DNA from: Geodermatophilus saharensis
GTDB lineage: Bacteria; Actinomycetota; Actinomycetes; Mycobacteriales; Geodermatophilaceae
DNA length: 64,000 nt
Direction: 5' to 3'
NCBI RefSeq assembly: GCF_900188205.1
Contig: NZ_FZOH01000012.1
Span: forward strand, 38,046 to 102,045
The notes below the pieces were generated by a model, which searched no databases, had not been told where the DNA came from, and saw only the letters and a program-made list of their open reading frames with translations. Position numbers and translations under genes: made by a program. Positions 37,603 to 47,538 of this stretch are shown one piece after another (the first letter of the stretch is position 1; every line of letters begins with the position of its first letter).

Positions 37603-38502
37603 TCAGCCCGTGTTCGGCCGCATCACCGCGCGGGGCCGGCGGCACAGGGCGGGCATCCGGTGCACCTGGTCCGGCAGGGTCCACCACCCGCCCAGCCAGG
37701 CGTCCAGCCCGGGCTCGAGGCGGCTCAGCCCCGCGCCGGGGTAGGGCGTGAGCTCGCCGCCCCAGAGCCGGCCGCCGGAGCGGTAGAGGTCCACGCGCAG
37801 CATGTCGAAGCCCTCGGCGGCCGCGGCCGCGGCCGCCAGCAGGTCGGGCAGCCACGGCGGGCGGGGGACGTCGGGCCCGGGCGGGTAGCCCCACGTCCAG
37901 GGCAGCGGCTCCCAGTCGTCGGTGTAGAGCCGCCCGCGCAGCCCGTCGCGCCGGTCGGTGTGGACGCCGACCAACCGCGGCACGCCGTCGAAGACCAGCA
38001 CCTTGAGGTCGGCGGGCACCTCCCCCGGCCCGCCGACGTGCTCCTCGACCAGCAGGCACGGCCGCGCGTGCCGGTAGGCCCACTCCTCGCTCTTGCGCCA
38101 GTAGCGCTCGGCGACCCAGCCGGCCGTCCGCACGGCGAGGTCGGCCGAGTCGGGCCGGCCCTCCCCCAGCAGCACCCGGCGGCAGGAGTGGTTGGGCTTG
38201 AGCACCCACCGGTCGGGCAGCTCGACGCCGGCGAGGTCGGTCACGTCGGTGCCGGTCCAGTAGGTGTGCGGCACGTGCAGCAGCCCGGCCGCGCGCCGGG
38301 CGAAGTGCTCCTTCATCGCCAGCTTGTCGCAGGTGGGCGCGAGCAGCGGCCGGCGGTCCCGGGTGATCCGGCGGTTCAGCTTCTCGGTGAAGGTCCGCGG
38401 CTCACCCCACGGCGGCAGCCGGCCGTGGTGCCGCCGGTAGGTCCGGGCCCGCCGCCACGACGGGGGCAGCAGCCGGGTCCAGGCCGGCGGGAACTCCTCC
38501 AC
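37603..38502 (-). CDS. TupA-like ATP-grasp protein
   Basis: 299 residues resembling the ATPgrasp_TupA family (named after teichuronopeptide synthesis in Bacillus): FTEKLNRRITRDRRPLLAPTCDKLAMKEHFARR near the N-terminus, then WVLKPNHSCRRVLLG as the ATP-binding lysine region, VEEHVGG, and FDMLRVDLYRSGGRLWGGELTPYPGAG as the metal-binding end. It probably ligates an amino acid or sugar acid onto a cell-envelope polymer. GTG 38502 with AGGGG upstream is preferred; a longer frame would run through the hairpin at 38536. Confidence 0.75.
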   Translation of the reverse strand: MEEFPPAWTRLLPPSWRRARTYRRHHGRLPPWGEPRTFTEKLNRRITRDRRPLLAPTCDKLAMKEHFARRAAGLLHVPHTYWTGTDVTDLAGVELPDRWVLKPNHSCRRVLLGEGRPDSADLAVRTAGWVAERYWRKSEEWAYRHARPCLLVEEHVGGPGEVPADLKVLVFDGVPRLVGVHTDRRDGLRGRLYTDDWEPLPWTWGYPPGPDVPRPPWLPDLLAAAAAAAEGFDMLRVDLYRSGGRLWGGELTPYPGAGLSRLEPGLDAWLGGWWTLPDQVHRMPALCRRPRAVMRPNTG

Positions 38503-38535
38503 GCCACCCCTGGTACCGCGGCGTGCCCCATCCGG

Positions 38536-38576
38536 AACGGTGCCGTGCGGCACCCGCGGTGTCGCACGGCACCGTT
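38536..38576 (-). terminator. Long hairpin between aquaporin and TupA-like genes
   Basis: 41-nt inverted repeat: a 14-bp perfect arm (AACGGTGCCGTGCG), one G-T pair, four more pairs, and a 3-nt loop. It starts eight bases after the aquaporin stop (minus strand) and separates it from the following gene. Confidence 0.8.
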
Positions 38577-38583
38577 GCGCGAA

Positions 38584-39414
38584 TCAGCGGGGCGCGCGGC
38601 GCCGCCGTCCGGACTCCGCCTCGGCCGCGGCCCGCGCGCGGGGCAGCCGGGCGCCGTCGGCGCCCGCGTCCTCGTCGGGCACCTGGGCACCGGTCTCGTC
38701 GAGGGTGACCTCGGGACCGGCCTGCGCGACGGTCAGCGTCGGGGCCGACAGCGCCCGGACGACGAGGACCGCCAGCACGGCCCCGACCAGCGGCGCCACG
38801 ATGAACAGCCACACGTGCGCCAGCGGGTCGCCCCCGGCGAACAGGGCCGGGCCCAGGGAGCGGGCCGGGTTGACCGAGGTGCCGGTGAGCGGGATGCCGA
38901 CCACGTGCACCGCGGCGAGCGTCATGCCGATGGCCAGGCCGGCGAAGCCGGGGGCCGCGGCCTTGCCGGTGACCAGCAGCACCACCGCCACGAGGACGAA
39001 CGTCAGCAGCACCTCGACGACGAAGGCGCCTCCGCCGCTGACGGTCGCGCCCCAGTCGTTGGCGCCCAGGGCACCGGTCTGGTCGGTGACGCCGCCGAAG
39101 TCGCTGGTGAGCAGTGCGAGGACCGCGGCCCCGGCGATGCCACCGGCGAACTGGGCGACCCAGTAGTAGACCGCCTCGGTGGCGGTCATGCCCTTGGACA
39201 GCAGCACGCCGAGGGTGACCGCGGGGTTGACGTGGCACCCCGAGATCGGCCCGATCGCGTAGGCCAGGGCGAGGAGGGTCAGGCCGAACGCCAGGGCCAC
39301 GCCCAGCGGGCCGACCTCCTCGAAGCCGGCGACGGCGGCGCCGACCGCGACGACGACCAGCAGGGCCGTGCCGAGGAACTCGGCGAGGACTTGGCGGAGC
39401 AGGGAGGGAGACAC
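38584..39414 (-). CDS. aqpZ: Aquaporin (AqpZ type water channel)
   Basis: 276 residues, six membrane helices and two half-helices with NPA at 63-65 (HVNPAVT) and 182-184 (SVNPARS). The selectivity-filter residues fit a water channel: Phe43, His170, Thr179 and Arg185 take the AqpZ positions. The C-terminal 50 residues form a charged cytoplasmic tail longer than in E. coli AqpZ. GTG 39414 has GGAGG six bases upstream. It sits in the cytoplasmic membrane. Confidence 0.92.
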   Translation of the reverse strand: MSPSLLRQVLAEFLGTALLVVVAVGAAVAGFEEVGPLGVALAFGLTLLALAYAIGPISGCHVNPAVTLGVLLSKGMTATEAVYYWVAQFAGGIAGAAVLALLTSDFGGVTDQTGALGANDWGATVSGGGAFVVEVLLTFVLVAVVLLVTGKAAAPGFAGLAIGMTLAAVHVVGIPLTGTSVNPARSLGPALFAGGDPLAHVWLFIVAPLVGAVLAVLVVRALSAPTLTVAQAGPEVTLDETGAQVPDEDAGADGARLPRARAAAEAESGRRRRAPR

Positions 39415-39599
39415 CGACGACCTCCGGGGCGTCCGCAGCCGTTCCCCCGCGCCTCCCCCTGGCGGCCACGGTGCGGGCCACCCCGAGGGTGACGCGGCCG
39501 TTCCCCCGGGCGCAAGGCCCGTTGCGGAACAGTCGTGCACCACTTGACCGCGTAGAACGGTGTCGTGCGGGCACCCGCGGACCGGGGTAGACGGGACGG

Positions 39600-40613
39600 G
39601 TGCGCGCCATCACCTACACCCGCAACGGCGGTCCCGAGGTCCTCGAGCTGACCGACCGCCCCACCCCCGAGCCGGGCCCCGGCGAGGTCCTCGTGCGCCT
39701 CGCGGTCGCCGGGGTCAACCCCACGGACTGGAAGTCCCGCACGAACAGTCCGCCCGGGCCGGAGGGCCAGGTGCCCGGTCAGGACGGCGCCGGCACGGTC
39801 GAGGCCGTCGGCCGCGGCGTCGACCCGGCCGTGACCGGCCAGCGGGTGTGGGTCTGGGAGGCGGCCTGGCAGCGGCCGTGGGGCACCGCCGCGGAGTACA
39901 CCGTCGTCCCGCTGCGCCAGGCGGTGCTGCTCGGCGCCGAGGCGCCCTTCGAGCTCGGCGCGGCGCTGGGCATCCCGTTCCTGACCGCGCACCGCTGCCT
40001 GACCCTCGGCGAGTCGGTGCCCGACCGCATGGGTCCCGGCTCGCTGACCGGGCGCACCGTGCTGGTGCAGGGCGGCGCCGGGGCGGTCGGCAACGCGGCG
40101 ATCCAGCTCGCCCGCTGGGCCGACGCCACCGTCGTCGCCACGGTGAGCAGCCCGCACAAGGCGCAGCTGGCGGCGGCCGCCGGCGCCTCGCACGTCGTCG
40201 ACTACCGGCAGCAGGACGTCGTCGCCGAGGTCCGCAAGGTGGCCCCGCGGGGTGTCGACGTCGTCGTCGAGGTGTCGGCGGCCCGCAACGCCGCCGTCGA
40301 CGCGCAGGTGGTCGGGATGCACGGCGCGGTGGCGGTGTACGCCGACGACGGCGGCGCCGAGGTCACCATCCCGGTGCGTGCCCAGATGGGGCCCAACGCC
40401 CGGTGGAACTTCGTGCTCGTCTACACCGAGCCCGAGCGCGCCAAGGTGATCGGCGTCGAGGACGTCAACGCCGCGGTCCTCGACGGCGCGGTGCGCGTGG
40501 GCGACGCCGCGGGGCTGCCGCTGCACGTGTACCCGCTGGCGCGGACCGCCGAGGCGCACCGCGCGGTGCAGGACGGCGCCGTGGGGAAGGTGCTGGTCGA
40601 CGTCACCGCGTGA
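39600..40613 (+). CDS. Zinc-independent MDR oxidoreductase (NADPH:quinone reductase-like)
   Basis: 337 residues. The GroES-like N-terminal domain (MRAITYTRNGGPEVLELTDRPTPEPGPGEVLVRL, VPGQDGAGTVEAVG) and Rossmann domain (VLVQGGAGAVGNAAIQLARW) are those of quinone oxidoreductases; the catalytic zinc cysteine and histidine ligands are absent. It probably reduces quinones or enones with NADPH. GTG 39600 follows TAGACG by six bases, a possible leaderless start. It overlaps the convergent gene by 11 bp at the 3' end. Confidence 0.87.
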   Translation: MRAITYTRNGGPEVLELTDRPTPEPGPGEVLVRLAVAGVNPTDWKSRTNSPPGPEGQVPGQDGAGTVEAVGRGVDPAVTGQRVWVWEAAWQRPWGTAAEYTVVPLRQAVLLGAEAPFELGAALGIPFLTAHRCLTLGESVPDRMGPGSLTGRTVLVQGGAGAVGNAAIQLARWADATVVATVSSPHKAQLAAAAGASHVVDYRQQDVVAEVRKVAPRGVDVVVEVSAARNAAVDAQVVGMHGAVAVYADDGGAEVTIPVRAQMGPNARWNFVLVYTEPERAKVIGVEDVNAAVLDGAVRVGDAAGLPLHVYPLARTAEAHRAVQDGAVGKVLVDVTA

Positions 40614-42417
40614 CGGGAGCGGGCATCGGCAGGGCGAGGCCCGCGCCGGCGACCAGGTCGAGGTCGGCGAGGTCGCCGGGGCCGCCGTCGGCCCAGGCGG
40701 TCTCGACGACGGTGACCAGGCTGCCCCCGGCGGCGCTGGCGTACTCGGCGCCGGAGAGCCCCGCCGGGGCGCCCGGGTAGGTGACGCCCTCGCGCAGCAG
40801 GTCGCTGACGTTGCCGCTGCCGTTGGTGTCGGTCAGCGCGCGCAGCGCCCGGGCGGCGGTGCTGTCGCCCATGTCGACCTTGGACACCGACACGACCACC
40901 GCGCGGCCGTCGACGTCGGTGGACCACAGCGCCCGGGCCAGCCCCCGGCAGTCGGTGGCCTCGAAGAAGTCGGCGACCTGGCCGTAGGAGTTGCCCACGC
41001 AGGTGCCCTCGACCTGCACCTGCTGCAGGAGGAACGTCCGCCCGTCCAGGACGGTGGCCGTCCCCGGCGTCGGCCCGGTGGAGGTCGGCGCGGCCGGTGT
41101 GCCGGCGGCCGGGCGCGGCTCCTGGGCGGCGGCGTCGCCGTCCCCGCCGCCGGCGAGCCCGGCGACCAGCCCCAGCAGCACGACGACGGCGAGCAGGGCC
41201 GCGGCCGCCAGCAGGACCGTCCGGCGGGCCGGGCGGCGGCGCGGTCCGACCGGCGGAGCGGCCGGCGCGGGCTCCCCGGGCGCCGGGGCGGCCGGCGGGA
41301 GGACGGGCGGCGCGGGCTCGGCGAGCGGGGCGGGCGCCGGCCAGGACGCGGAGTCGGCGCCGTCGCCGCCGAAGAGGCCACCCAGCCCGCCGGTGTCGTG
41401 GGCCGGGACCGGGGGCAGCGCGGGACCGGGCTCGACGAGGGCGGCGGGGGCCGGGCGCGGCTCGGGCGCGCCGAACGCGGCGGGCGGCGCCACCGCAGGC
41501 GCCGGCGGCGCGGCCGCCAGACCGGCGGCGGCCCGCGCGGCGGCCTCCTCGTCGGCCCGGATGGCGGCCACGGCGACGGCGGCCGCGGCCACCGGGTCGA
41601 CCAGCGGCCCGGCGGGCGGGCCCGCCGGTGCGGGCACGCCCGCGAACGCCGGCGCGACGGGCGGGACCGGCGGCGGGGCGGCCACGGGCTGGGCGGGAGC
41701 CGGAGCCGCGCCGAGGGCCGGTGAGGCGGCCATCGCCGCGGGTGCCAGCAGCTCCCGGCGGCGCAGGACGTAGGGCGAGTACGGGAAGCCCTCGCCGTTG
41801 AGCTCCTCGACCGTGGGGCCGCGGCCCTCGTAGCCCAGCGCCGCCAGCGCGGCGCGGACGTCGGCGGTGGTCCACAGCCGCGGGTTGTCCACGCCGGCGT
41901 AGCGGGCCGCGCGGGAGATGCCCAGCAGCAGCGAGCGCGTCTCCAGGATCGCCACCTGGTCGCCGTCGCCGAGGTCGCCGTCGGCGGGGTCCAGGCCGGT
42001 GAGGTCCCCGACGAGGACGGTCAGCCGGGCGATCCGCCCGGGCTCCAGCCCGGCGCGGCGCAACCGGACGGCGGTGTCCATGCCGGCCCGCATGAGGCCG
42101 TCGAGCGGGGTCGAACCGCCGCCGGACAGCTGCAGCACCTCGCCCGGCCCGGCGCCGGGCCCGATCGTCCACGACCCGTCCGGCGACGCGGTGACCACGC
42201 CGCTCTGCCGCACGACCTCGGCCACCCGCACCACCGCCAGGCCCTCGGGCACGAAGAGGACGGCGTCGGAGATCCGCCGGCCCATCGGCCCGTCGCCGAC
42301 GGGGATCGAGGCGACGACCGCGCCGCGGATGGCACCGCCGCGGTCCCAGCGGGTCAGCTCGGCGTGGAGCGCACGCTCCCCCGCCGTCTGCAGCGGCACC
42401 GGGGTCAGGGGCAGCAC
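40603..42417 (-). CDS. Unrecognised single-pass membrane protein with Pro/Ala linker
   Basis: 604 residues, not assigned to a known family. An N-terminal cytoplasmic domain of about 190 residues ([19 protein letters not shown] resembles the start of a NERD-like fold, but no catalytic residues are clear) is followed by a Pro/Ala-rich linker of about 190 residues, a basic stop-transfer and membrane helix (about 397-422), and an extracytoplasmic domain with two cysteines ([18 protein letters not shown]) and a Ser/Thr-Asn-Gly segment. GTG 42417 has GGAGG four bases upstream. It looks like an actinobacterial sensor or secretion accessory; function unknown. Confidence 0.75.
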   Translation of the reverse strand: MLPLTPVPLQTAGERALHAELTRWDRGGAIRGAVVASIPVGDGPMGRRISDAVLFVPEGLAVVRVAEVVRQSGVVTASPDGSWTIGPGAGPGEVLQLSGGGSTPLDGLMRAGMDTAVRLRRAGLEPGRIARLTVLVGDLTGLDPADGDLGDGDQVAILETRSLLLGISRAARYAGVDNPRLWTTADVRAALAALGYEGRGPTVEELNGEGFPYSPYVLRRRELLAPAAMAASPALGAAPAPAQPVAAPPPVPPVAPAFAGVPAPAGPPAGPLVDPVAAAAVAVAAIRADEEAAARAAAGLAAAPPAPAVAPPAAFGAPEPRPAPAALVEPGPALPPVPAHDTGGLGGLFGGDGADSASWPAPAPLAEPAPPVLPPAAPAPGEPAPAAPPVGPRRRPARRTVLLAAAALLAVVVLLGLVAGLAGGGDGDAAAQEPRPAAGTPAAPTSTGPTPGTATVLDGRTFLLQQVQVEGTCVGNSYGQVADFFEATDCRGLARALWSTDVDGRAVVVSVSKVDMGDSTAARALRALTDTNGSGNVSDLLREGVTYPGAPAGLSGAEYASAAGGSLVTVVETAWADGGPGDLADLDLVAGAGLALPMPAPVTR

Positions 42418-42542
42418 GGGTCCTCCGGGAGCGGGTGGGGCGCAGGGGCGCACGGTCGGGCACGCGATCGGGCACGGGGCGCGGCGCGGGTCGGACGGCC
42501 GCGGGCGACGCTACGTCATGTGACGGGACGGTCCCGCTCTCC

Positions 42543-43769
42543 TCAGCGGGTCGGCGCGCCGCCGTCGGCCGGGGCGCCGGCGAGGGCGGGCCCGGCCGTG
42601 CGGCCGGGCTCCACCGGCCGCAGCCAGGCGGCGTACGCGCGACTGCCGGCGACCAGGTCGCCCGCCGTCCACAGTGCGGTGGACCCGGCCACCACCAGGG
42701 CGATCGACCACCAGGACCAGTTCCACGGAGGCAGGAGCCCGGCCGCGTCCTGCAGCCAGGCGGCGGCGTAGACCGCGGCCGCGGTGGCCGGGGCGGCGCT
42801 CCAGCCGGGCAGCCCGCGGGTGACGGCCAGGTCGACGCACACCGCGCCGACCAGCAGGACCAGCGGCAGCACCGAGGGCGGGAAGCCCAGGGCGACCAGG
42901 CCCAGCCACACGGCGGCGCGGTAACCGAGGTAGACGGCCGCGACGGTGGTCGCCGCCCAGCGCAGGCCGGTCGCCCGGCGGGCCACGACCAGCGACAGCA
43001 GGCCGGCGCAGACCAGCCACGCCGGGTGCACCCACGACGGGACCGGGAGCATGAACGTCGTGGGGGTCTGCCCCTGGGCGGCGGCGAAGTCCAGCAGCTG
43101 CTGCTCGGCGGTCGTCGCCCCGGCCTCGTAGGCCCGCAGCGACAGGACGCCGTACTCCTGGTGCTGGTTGGGGAAGACGACGTTCTCGACGAAGAACAGC
43201 CACAGGCCCAGCGACACCAGGTCGCGGACGCGGCCGGGCGCCGCGTACAGCCACCAGCCGCGGACGGCGCCGGCGAGCATGACCGCCGTCCCGACGTAGA
43301 GCAGCGCGTGGCTGGGGCTCCAGCTGGTGATGTCGAGCCCGTTGACGCGGTGGTTGACGATGTCGATCGGGATGGCGACCAGGAAGGTGGCGATCCCCCA
43401 CTGCATCAGCCGCAGCGCCCGCCGGTCGACGCCGTAGCCGGTGTAGCTGTGGAACAGCACCAGGCCGATCACCACGGCGGTGCCCGCCGAGTTGAGCAGG
43501 TGCGGCGGGGCGAGGTCGTCGCGCAGCCACTTGAAGTGCCACGAGACGTCCCACGACGAGCCGACCATCTTCAGCAGGAAGGCCCCGAGCCAGGCGGCGT
43601 AGACCCAGCGCAGCTCCGACTCCCCCGTCGGGCGCCCCGGCGCGCCCGGTGTCCCGTAGGCCGCCCACAGCCAGCGGACGAGGGCGACGGGGTGCCGGAG
43701 CCCGGCGGCCGGAGAGCCCGGCGCCGGCGGCACCGTCCGGGCGGGCGCTGCGGGGGCGGGTCGGGGCAC
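42543..43769 (-). CDS. Unrecognised multi-pass membrane protein
   Basis: 408 residues with about nine or ten hydrophobic helices. Several His/Trp-containing motifs lie near membrane edges ([48 protein letters not shown]), which could bind metal, heme or lipid. The family is not recognised. GTG 43769 has GGAG seven bases upstream. It lies 125 bp upstream of the preceding minus-strand gene, so they may share an operon, and is divergent from orn. Confidence 0.78.
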   Translation of the reverse strand: MPRPAPAAPARTVPPAPGSPAAGLRHPVALVRWLWAAYGTPGAPGRPTGESELRWVYAAWLGAFLLKMVGSSWDVSWHFKWLRDDLAPPHLLNSAGTAVVIGLVLFHSYTGYGVDRRALRLMQWGIATFLVAIPIDIVNHRVNGLDITSWSPSHALLYVGTAVMLAGAVRGWWLYAAPGRVRDLVSLGLWLFFVENVVFPNQHQEYGVLSLRAYEAGATTAEQQLLDFAAAQGQTPTTFMLPVPSWVHPAWLVCAGLLSLVVARRATGLRWAATTVAAVYLGYRAAVWLGLVALGFPPSVLPLVLLVGAVCVDLAVTRGLPGWSAAPATAAAVYAAAWLQDAAGLLPPWNWSWWSIALVVAGSTALWTAGDLVAGSRAYAAWLRPVEPGRTAGPALAGAPADGGAPTR

Positions 43770-43917
43770 GGCAGGACTCCAGGGGATGCGGAACGGGATG
43801 CGGCGAGGCTACCTGCGCGAACGGGTGATCCGATGCCCCCGAGTGGCGCCGGTGTGGCGGCCGGGGTAGACGCGGACGCGCGGACGGCCGGGACGGACGG
43901 GACGCGCGGACGCGACG

Positions 43918-43923
43918 TAGGGT
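43918..43923 (+). promoter_or_regulatory. -10 hexamer for a leaderless orn mRNA
   Basis: TAGGGT ends eight bases before the GTG at 43932. No ribosome binding site precedes the gene. Confidence 0.45.
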
Positions 43924-43931
43924 CGGGCGTC

Positions 43932-44621
43932 GTGGCGGAGAGCGGCGGGCACCTGGTCTGGATCGACTGCGAGATGACCGGGCTGGACCTCACCAAGGAC
44001 AAGCTCATCGAGGTCGCCGTCGTGGTGACCGACTCCGAGCTGCGGGTCCTCGACCCGGGCCTGGACCTGGTCATCCACGCCGACGACGCCGACCTCGACG
44101 ACATGGCCGACGTCGTCACCGAGATGCACGCCAGGTCGGGCCTGACCGAGGCGGTGCGCGCCTCCGCCCTCACCGTCGCCGAGGCCGAGCAGCAGGTGCT
44201 GGCCTACGTGAAGCGGTGGGTGCCCGAGCGGCGCACCGCTCCGCTGTGCGGCAACTCCATCGGCACCGACCGCGGGTTCCTCGCCCGCGACATGCCCGAG
44301 CTCGACGATCACCTGCACTACCGGATGGTCGACGTCAGCTCGATCAAGGAGCTGGCCCGCCGCTGGTTCCCCCGGGTCTACTTCGCCCAGCCGCCCAAGG
44401 GGCTGGCGCACCGGGCGCTGGCCGACATCGTCGAGTCCGTCCGCGAGCTCGCCTACTACCGCCGGACGCTGTTCGTCGACGCGCCCGGCCCGTCGACGAC
44501 GCAGGCCCAGCGCGCGGCCGGCGAGGTGACCGGGTCCTTCGCCGACGTCCTCGCCGCCGCCGACGCCACCCCGCCGGACGCCGCCGAGGACGACGCGACC
44601 GACGCCGCGTCGGGGAGCTGA
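43932..44621 (+). CDS. orn: Oligoribonuclease
   Basis: 229 residues. The DEDDh exonuclease motifs are present: [10 protein letters not shown] (D, E), [17 protein letters not shown] (D), and [14 protein letters not shown] (H, D). It degrades two- to five-nucleotide RNAs to mononucleotides and clears pGpG made by EAL phosphodiesterases, one of which is also in this window. The C-terminal 40 residues form an acidic tail. GTG 43932 gives the family N-terminus. Confidence 0.95.
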   Translation: MAESGGHLVWIDCEMTGLDLTKDKLIEVAVVVTDSELRVLDPGLDLVIHADDADLDDMADVVTEMHARSGLTEAVRASALTVAEAEQQVLAYVKRWVPERRTAPLCGNSIGTDRGFLARDMPELDDHLHYRMVDVSSIKELARRWFPRVYFAQPPKGLAHRALADIVESVRELAYYRRTLFVDAPGPSTTQAQRAAGEVTGSFADVLAAADATPPDAAEDDATDAASGS

Positions 44622-44632
44622 GCGGGCTCCGG

Positions 44633-44638
44633 TATCGT
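44633..44638 (+). promoter_or_regulatory. -10 hexamer of tRNA-His
   Basis: TATCGT lies 41 bases before the tRNA. The 13-mer GGTATCGTCGTCG around it recurs exactly before tRNA-Lys (60959-60971), which supports a shared stable-RNA promoter type. Confidence 0.55.
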
Positions 44639-44678
44639 CGTCGTCGTCCCCGGTGCCGCGAGCGCCGGGAGGCACGCG

Positions 44679-44754
44679 GTGGGTGTAGCTCAGCTGGTAG
44701 AGCACCAGGTTGTGATCCTGGGTGTCGCGGGTTCGAGCCCCGTCACTCACCCCA
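44679..44754 (+). tRNA. tRNA-His (anticodon GUG)
   Basis: Acceptor GTGGGTG pairs with CACTCAC (one G-T); the anticodon loop TTGTGAT reads GUG; the T-arm is CGGG-TTCGAGC-CCCG. A G at 44678 can serve as the required G-1, and the discriminator C is followed by an encoded CCA (44752-44754). Confidence 0.95.
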
Positions 44755-44757
44755 CGC

Positions 44758-44797
44758 AGAGGAGGCCCTGGCCGGTTCGCCGGCCAGGGCCTCCTCT
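44758..44797 (+). terminator. Strong UUCG-loop terminator of tRNA-His
   Basis: A perfect 18-bp stem (44758-44775 with 44780-44797) is capped by a stable TTCG tetraloop, four bases after the tRNA. Confidence 0.9.
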
Positions 44798-44907
44798 CGC
44801 TCCGCCGCCGGCCGGGCGCCCGGCCGGATGTGCCCCCGTGGCGCTCCTGTGCCCGGTAGGCTCCGCCCGTCCGTCGCCAGGGGGCGCTGATCGAAGGACC
44901 AGGTGAC

Positions 44908-46590
44908 GTGGTGAGCCAGCCCGCCGCGGCCCGGATGACGTCGGCGTGGCTGACCGCCGCGCTCGACCGGTCGCCCAGCGGGGTGGCCGCCTTCGACGCC
45001 GACTGGACCTTCGTCTACGCCAACCCGGCCGTCGCGCGGCTGCTGGGCCGGTCCGGCGGGGCCCTGACCGGGTCGAACCTGTGGATCGCCCTGCCCGAGC
45101 TCGGCGGCACGCCGCTGCACGGCGTCCTGGTGCACGCGCGCACCGCCGGCACTCCCGTCACCTGGCGCGGCCGGTACGCACCGGCGCGCCGCTGGCTGTC
45201 GGTGACCGCCGAGCCGGTCCAGGACCTGCTGCAGGTGCACGTCCACGAGGTCGCCGCCCCGCGGGCGGAGGAGGCCGGTCCCGCCTATCCCGGTGGCCCC
45301 GACGAGCCCGACGCCGACCGTGAGCGGCTGCGCTTCCTGGCCGAGGTCTCCGAGACCATGATCAACAACCTCGACGTGCACGAGTCCGCCACGCAGCTCG
45401 CCGAGGTGGTCCTGCCGCGGCTGGCCGACTGTGCGGTCGTCGCGCTCATCGGCGAGGACCGGAGCCGCGCCGGTGAGGCCTGGGCCCACCGCGACGCGGC
45501 CGGGCGCGCCGATCTCGACACCTACATGCGCGGCCGCCTCCACGGCACCGGCGACGACGGGGCGATGGTCTCCGCCCTCCTGTCGGGCCGGCCGGTGCAG
45601 CTCACCTCGATCGACCAGCAGCAGGTGGCGCCCTCCCTGCCGACGCCGCAGGTGCGGGCGGCGTGGGAGCGGCTGGACCTCACGTCGTGCACGATCGTGC
45701 CGCTGCGCGCCCGCGGGGACACCTTCGGCGTGCTGGCGCTGCTCAACGCGGGCACCCGCCCCCCGCACACCGAGCTGGAGATCGCCACCGCCGTGGAGGT
45801 GGCCCGACGCGGCGCGCTCGCCCTGGACAACGCCCGGCTCTACGGCCGCCAGCACCGGGTCGCCGAGACCCTGCAGCGCAGCCTGCTCACCCCGCCGCCG
45901 CGGCCGGACCGGCTGCAGATCGCCGTCCGGTACCGGCCGGCCACCAGTCACGCGCTGGTCGGCGGTGACTTCTACGACGCCTTCGTGCTCCCCGACGGCG
46001 CCACGGTGCTGGTCATCGGGGACGTCGTCGGGCACAGCGTCGAGGCAGCCGCGGCCATGTCGCAGCTGCGCAGCACCGTCCGCGCCCTGGCCTACGACCG
46101 TCCCGACAGCCCCGCGCAGACCCTCACCCGGACCGACCGGGCGCTCTCCGGCCTGCGCTTCGGCACGCTGGCGACCGCGCTGCTGGCCCGCATCGAGCAG
46201 CCGGCGGAGCAGGCGCGCGACGGGCTGCGCACGCTGCGGTGGTCCTCCGCCGGGCACCCGCCGCCGCTGCTGGTCCGGCCCGACGGCGCGGTGCAGCTGC
46301 TCGACTGCCCGCCCGAGCGACTGCTCGGCACCGACGAGCCCGGCCGGCGGACCGACCACACCGCCGTCCTGCAGCCCGGGACCACCGTGCTGCTGGTCAC
46401 CGACGGGCTCATCGAGCACGGGCGCACCGGCATCGACGAGGGCCTCACCCGCCTGGCCTCGACCCTCACGGGGCTGCGCGACCTGCCCCTCGAGGAGCTG
46501 TGCGACCGGCTGCTCGACCGCGTGCTCACCGGTCGTGCCGACGACGACATCGCGCTGCTCGCCGTCCGCTGCTGCACCCGGGACGCCTGA
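44908..46590 (+). CDS. PAS-GAF-SpoIIE (PP2C) phosphatase
   Basis: 560 residues. PAS-like N-terminus (ALDRSPSGVAAFDADWTFVYANPAVARLLG), GAF domain (about 145-310, ending DNARLYGRQHRVAETLQRSLL), and PP2C-type SpoIIE domain with metal-binding Asp in GGDFYD and GDVVGHSVEAA, and DDDIALLAVR at the end. This architecture regulates anti-sigma-factor antagonists by dephosphorylation in response to an unknown signal. GTG 44908 has AAGGA nine bases upstream; a second GTG follows immediately. Confidence 0.9.
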   Translation: MVSQPAAARMTSAWLTAALDRSPSGVAAFDADWTFVYANPAVARLLGRSGGALTGSNLWIALPELGGTPLHGVLVHARTAGTPVTWRGRYAPARRWLSVTAEPVQDLLQVHVHEVAAPRAEEAGPAYPGGPDEPDADRERLRFLAEVSETMINNLDVHESATQLAEVVLPRLADCAVVALIGEDRSRAGEAWAHRDAAGRADLDTYMRGRLHGTGDDGAMVSALLSGRPVQLTSIDQQQVAPSLPTPQVRAAWERLDLTSCTIVPLRARGDTFGVLALLNAGTRPPHTELEIATAVEVARRGALALDNARLYGRQHRVAETLQRSLLTPPPRPDRLQIAVRYRPATSHALVGGDFYDAFVLPDGATVLVIGDVVGHSVEAAAAMSQLRSTVRALAYDRPDSPAQTLTRTDRALSGLRFGTLATALLARIEQPAEQARDGLRTLRWSSAGHPPPLLVRPDGAVQLLDCPPERLLGTDEPGRRTDHTAVLQPGTTVLLVTDGLIEHGRTGIDEGLTRLASTLTGLRDLPLEELCDRLLDRVLTGRADDDIALLAVRCCTRDA

Positions 46591-46623
46591 CCGCACGAGC
46601 ACGGGGCCGGGGCCCGGCGCGTC

Positions 46624-47538
46624 TCACGGCGCCGTGGCGTCCCCGGCGCGATCGGCGGTGCGGACGACGGCGTCGACGAGGGTGGGCCACAGCGCGCGCG
46701 GCAGCGAGTGGCCCATCCCCGGCAGCACGAGCAGCTCGGCTCCGGGCACGGCCTCCGCGGTGGCGCGCGCCCCGGCGACGGGGACGACGGGGTCGGCCTC
46801 ACCGTGCACCACCAGCGTCGGCACCCGGATCGCGCGCAGCGTGCCGGTGCGGTCACCGGAGGCCGCGACGGCCAGCAGCTGGCGCACCGCACCGGCCGGA
46901 TCGTGGGCGCGGTCGTAGGACCGGCCGGCGACGTCGGCCAGCCACTCCTCGTCGCCCGGGTACCCGGGTGACCCGACGAGCCGGAACATCTGCAGCACCT
47001 GCGCCACGTGCTCGTCTCGGCCGGCCGGCGGCCGCCGGGCCGCCACCGCCTGCCAGTCCACCGCCAGCACCGGGGCCGCCATGGCCGAGGTCAGGCTGAG
47101 GACCCGATCGGGGTGCCGGACGGCGAGGACCTGGGCGACCATCCCGCCCAGCGAGACGCCCACGACGTGCGCGGCGGTCAGTCCCAGGGCATCGAGCAGC
47201 CCGGCGACGTCGTCGGCCATGTCCTCCAGGGTGTAGGCCGCCGAGGACAGGTCCCCGGCCGCGGCGGCCGCGACGTCGGGCACCGCGTCGTGGACGTGGG
47301 TCGACAGCCCGACGTCCCGGTTGTCGAAGCGGACGACGAGGAAGCCGCGGTCGGCGAACGCCCGGCACAGGTCCTCGTGCCAGCCGAGCATCTGCACGCC
47401 CGCGCCCATCACCAGGACCAGCGGTCGGCCCGACCGGTCGCCGAAGGTCTCGTAGGCGATCTCGATGCCGTTGGCCCGCGCGGTCCGCACGTCCGCGACC
47501 TGCGCACCCCTGCCGGCCGCGGTGGCCTGGTCCGCCAT
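46624..47538 (-). CDS. Alpha/beta hydrolase (independent start inside a longer frame)
   Basis: 304 residues with the classic hydrolase fold: LVLVMGAGVQMLGWHEDLCRAFADRGFLVVRFDNRDVGLS, nucleophile Ser in GVSLGGMVAQ, Asp in HGEADPVVP, and His in PGMGHSLP. It is close to 3-oxoadipate enol-lactonase or anthracycline methylesterase types. ATG 47538 has GGGGAGGGG seven bases upstream, the reason I treat it as its own gene. The same frame is open upstream into the CoA-transferase, so a fused product is also possible. Confidence 0.82.
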   Translation of the reverse strand: MADQATAAGRGAQVADVRTARANGIEIAYETFGDRSGRPLVLVMGAGVQMLGWHEDLCRAFADRGFLVVRFDNRDVGLSTHVHDAVPDVAAAAAGDLSSAAYTLEDMADDVAGLLDALGLTAAHVVGVSLGGMVAQVLAVRHPDRVLSLTSAMAAPVLAVDWQAVAARRPPAGRDEHVAQVLQMFRLVGSPGYPGDEEWLADVAGRSYDRAHDPAGAVRQLLAVAASGDRTGTLRAIRVPTLVVHGEADPVVPVAGARATAEAVPGAELLVLPGMGHSLPRALWPTLVDAVVRTADRAGDATAP

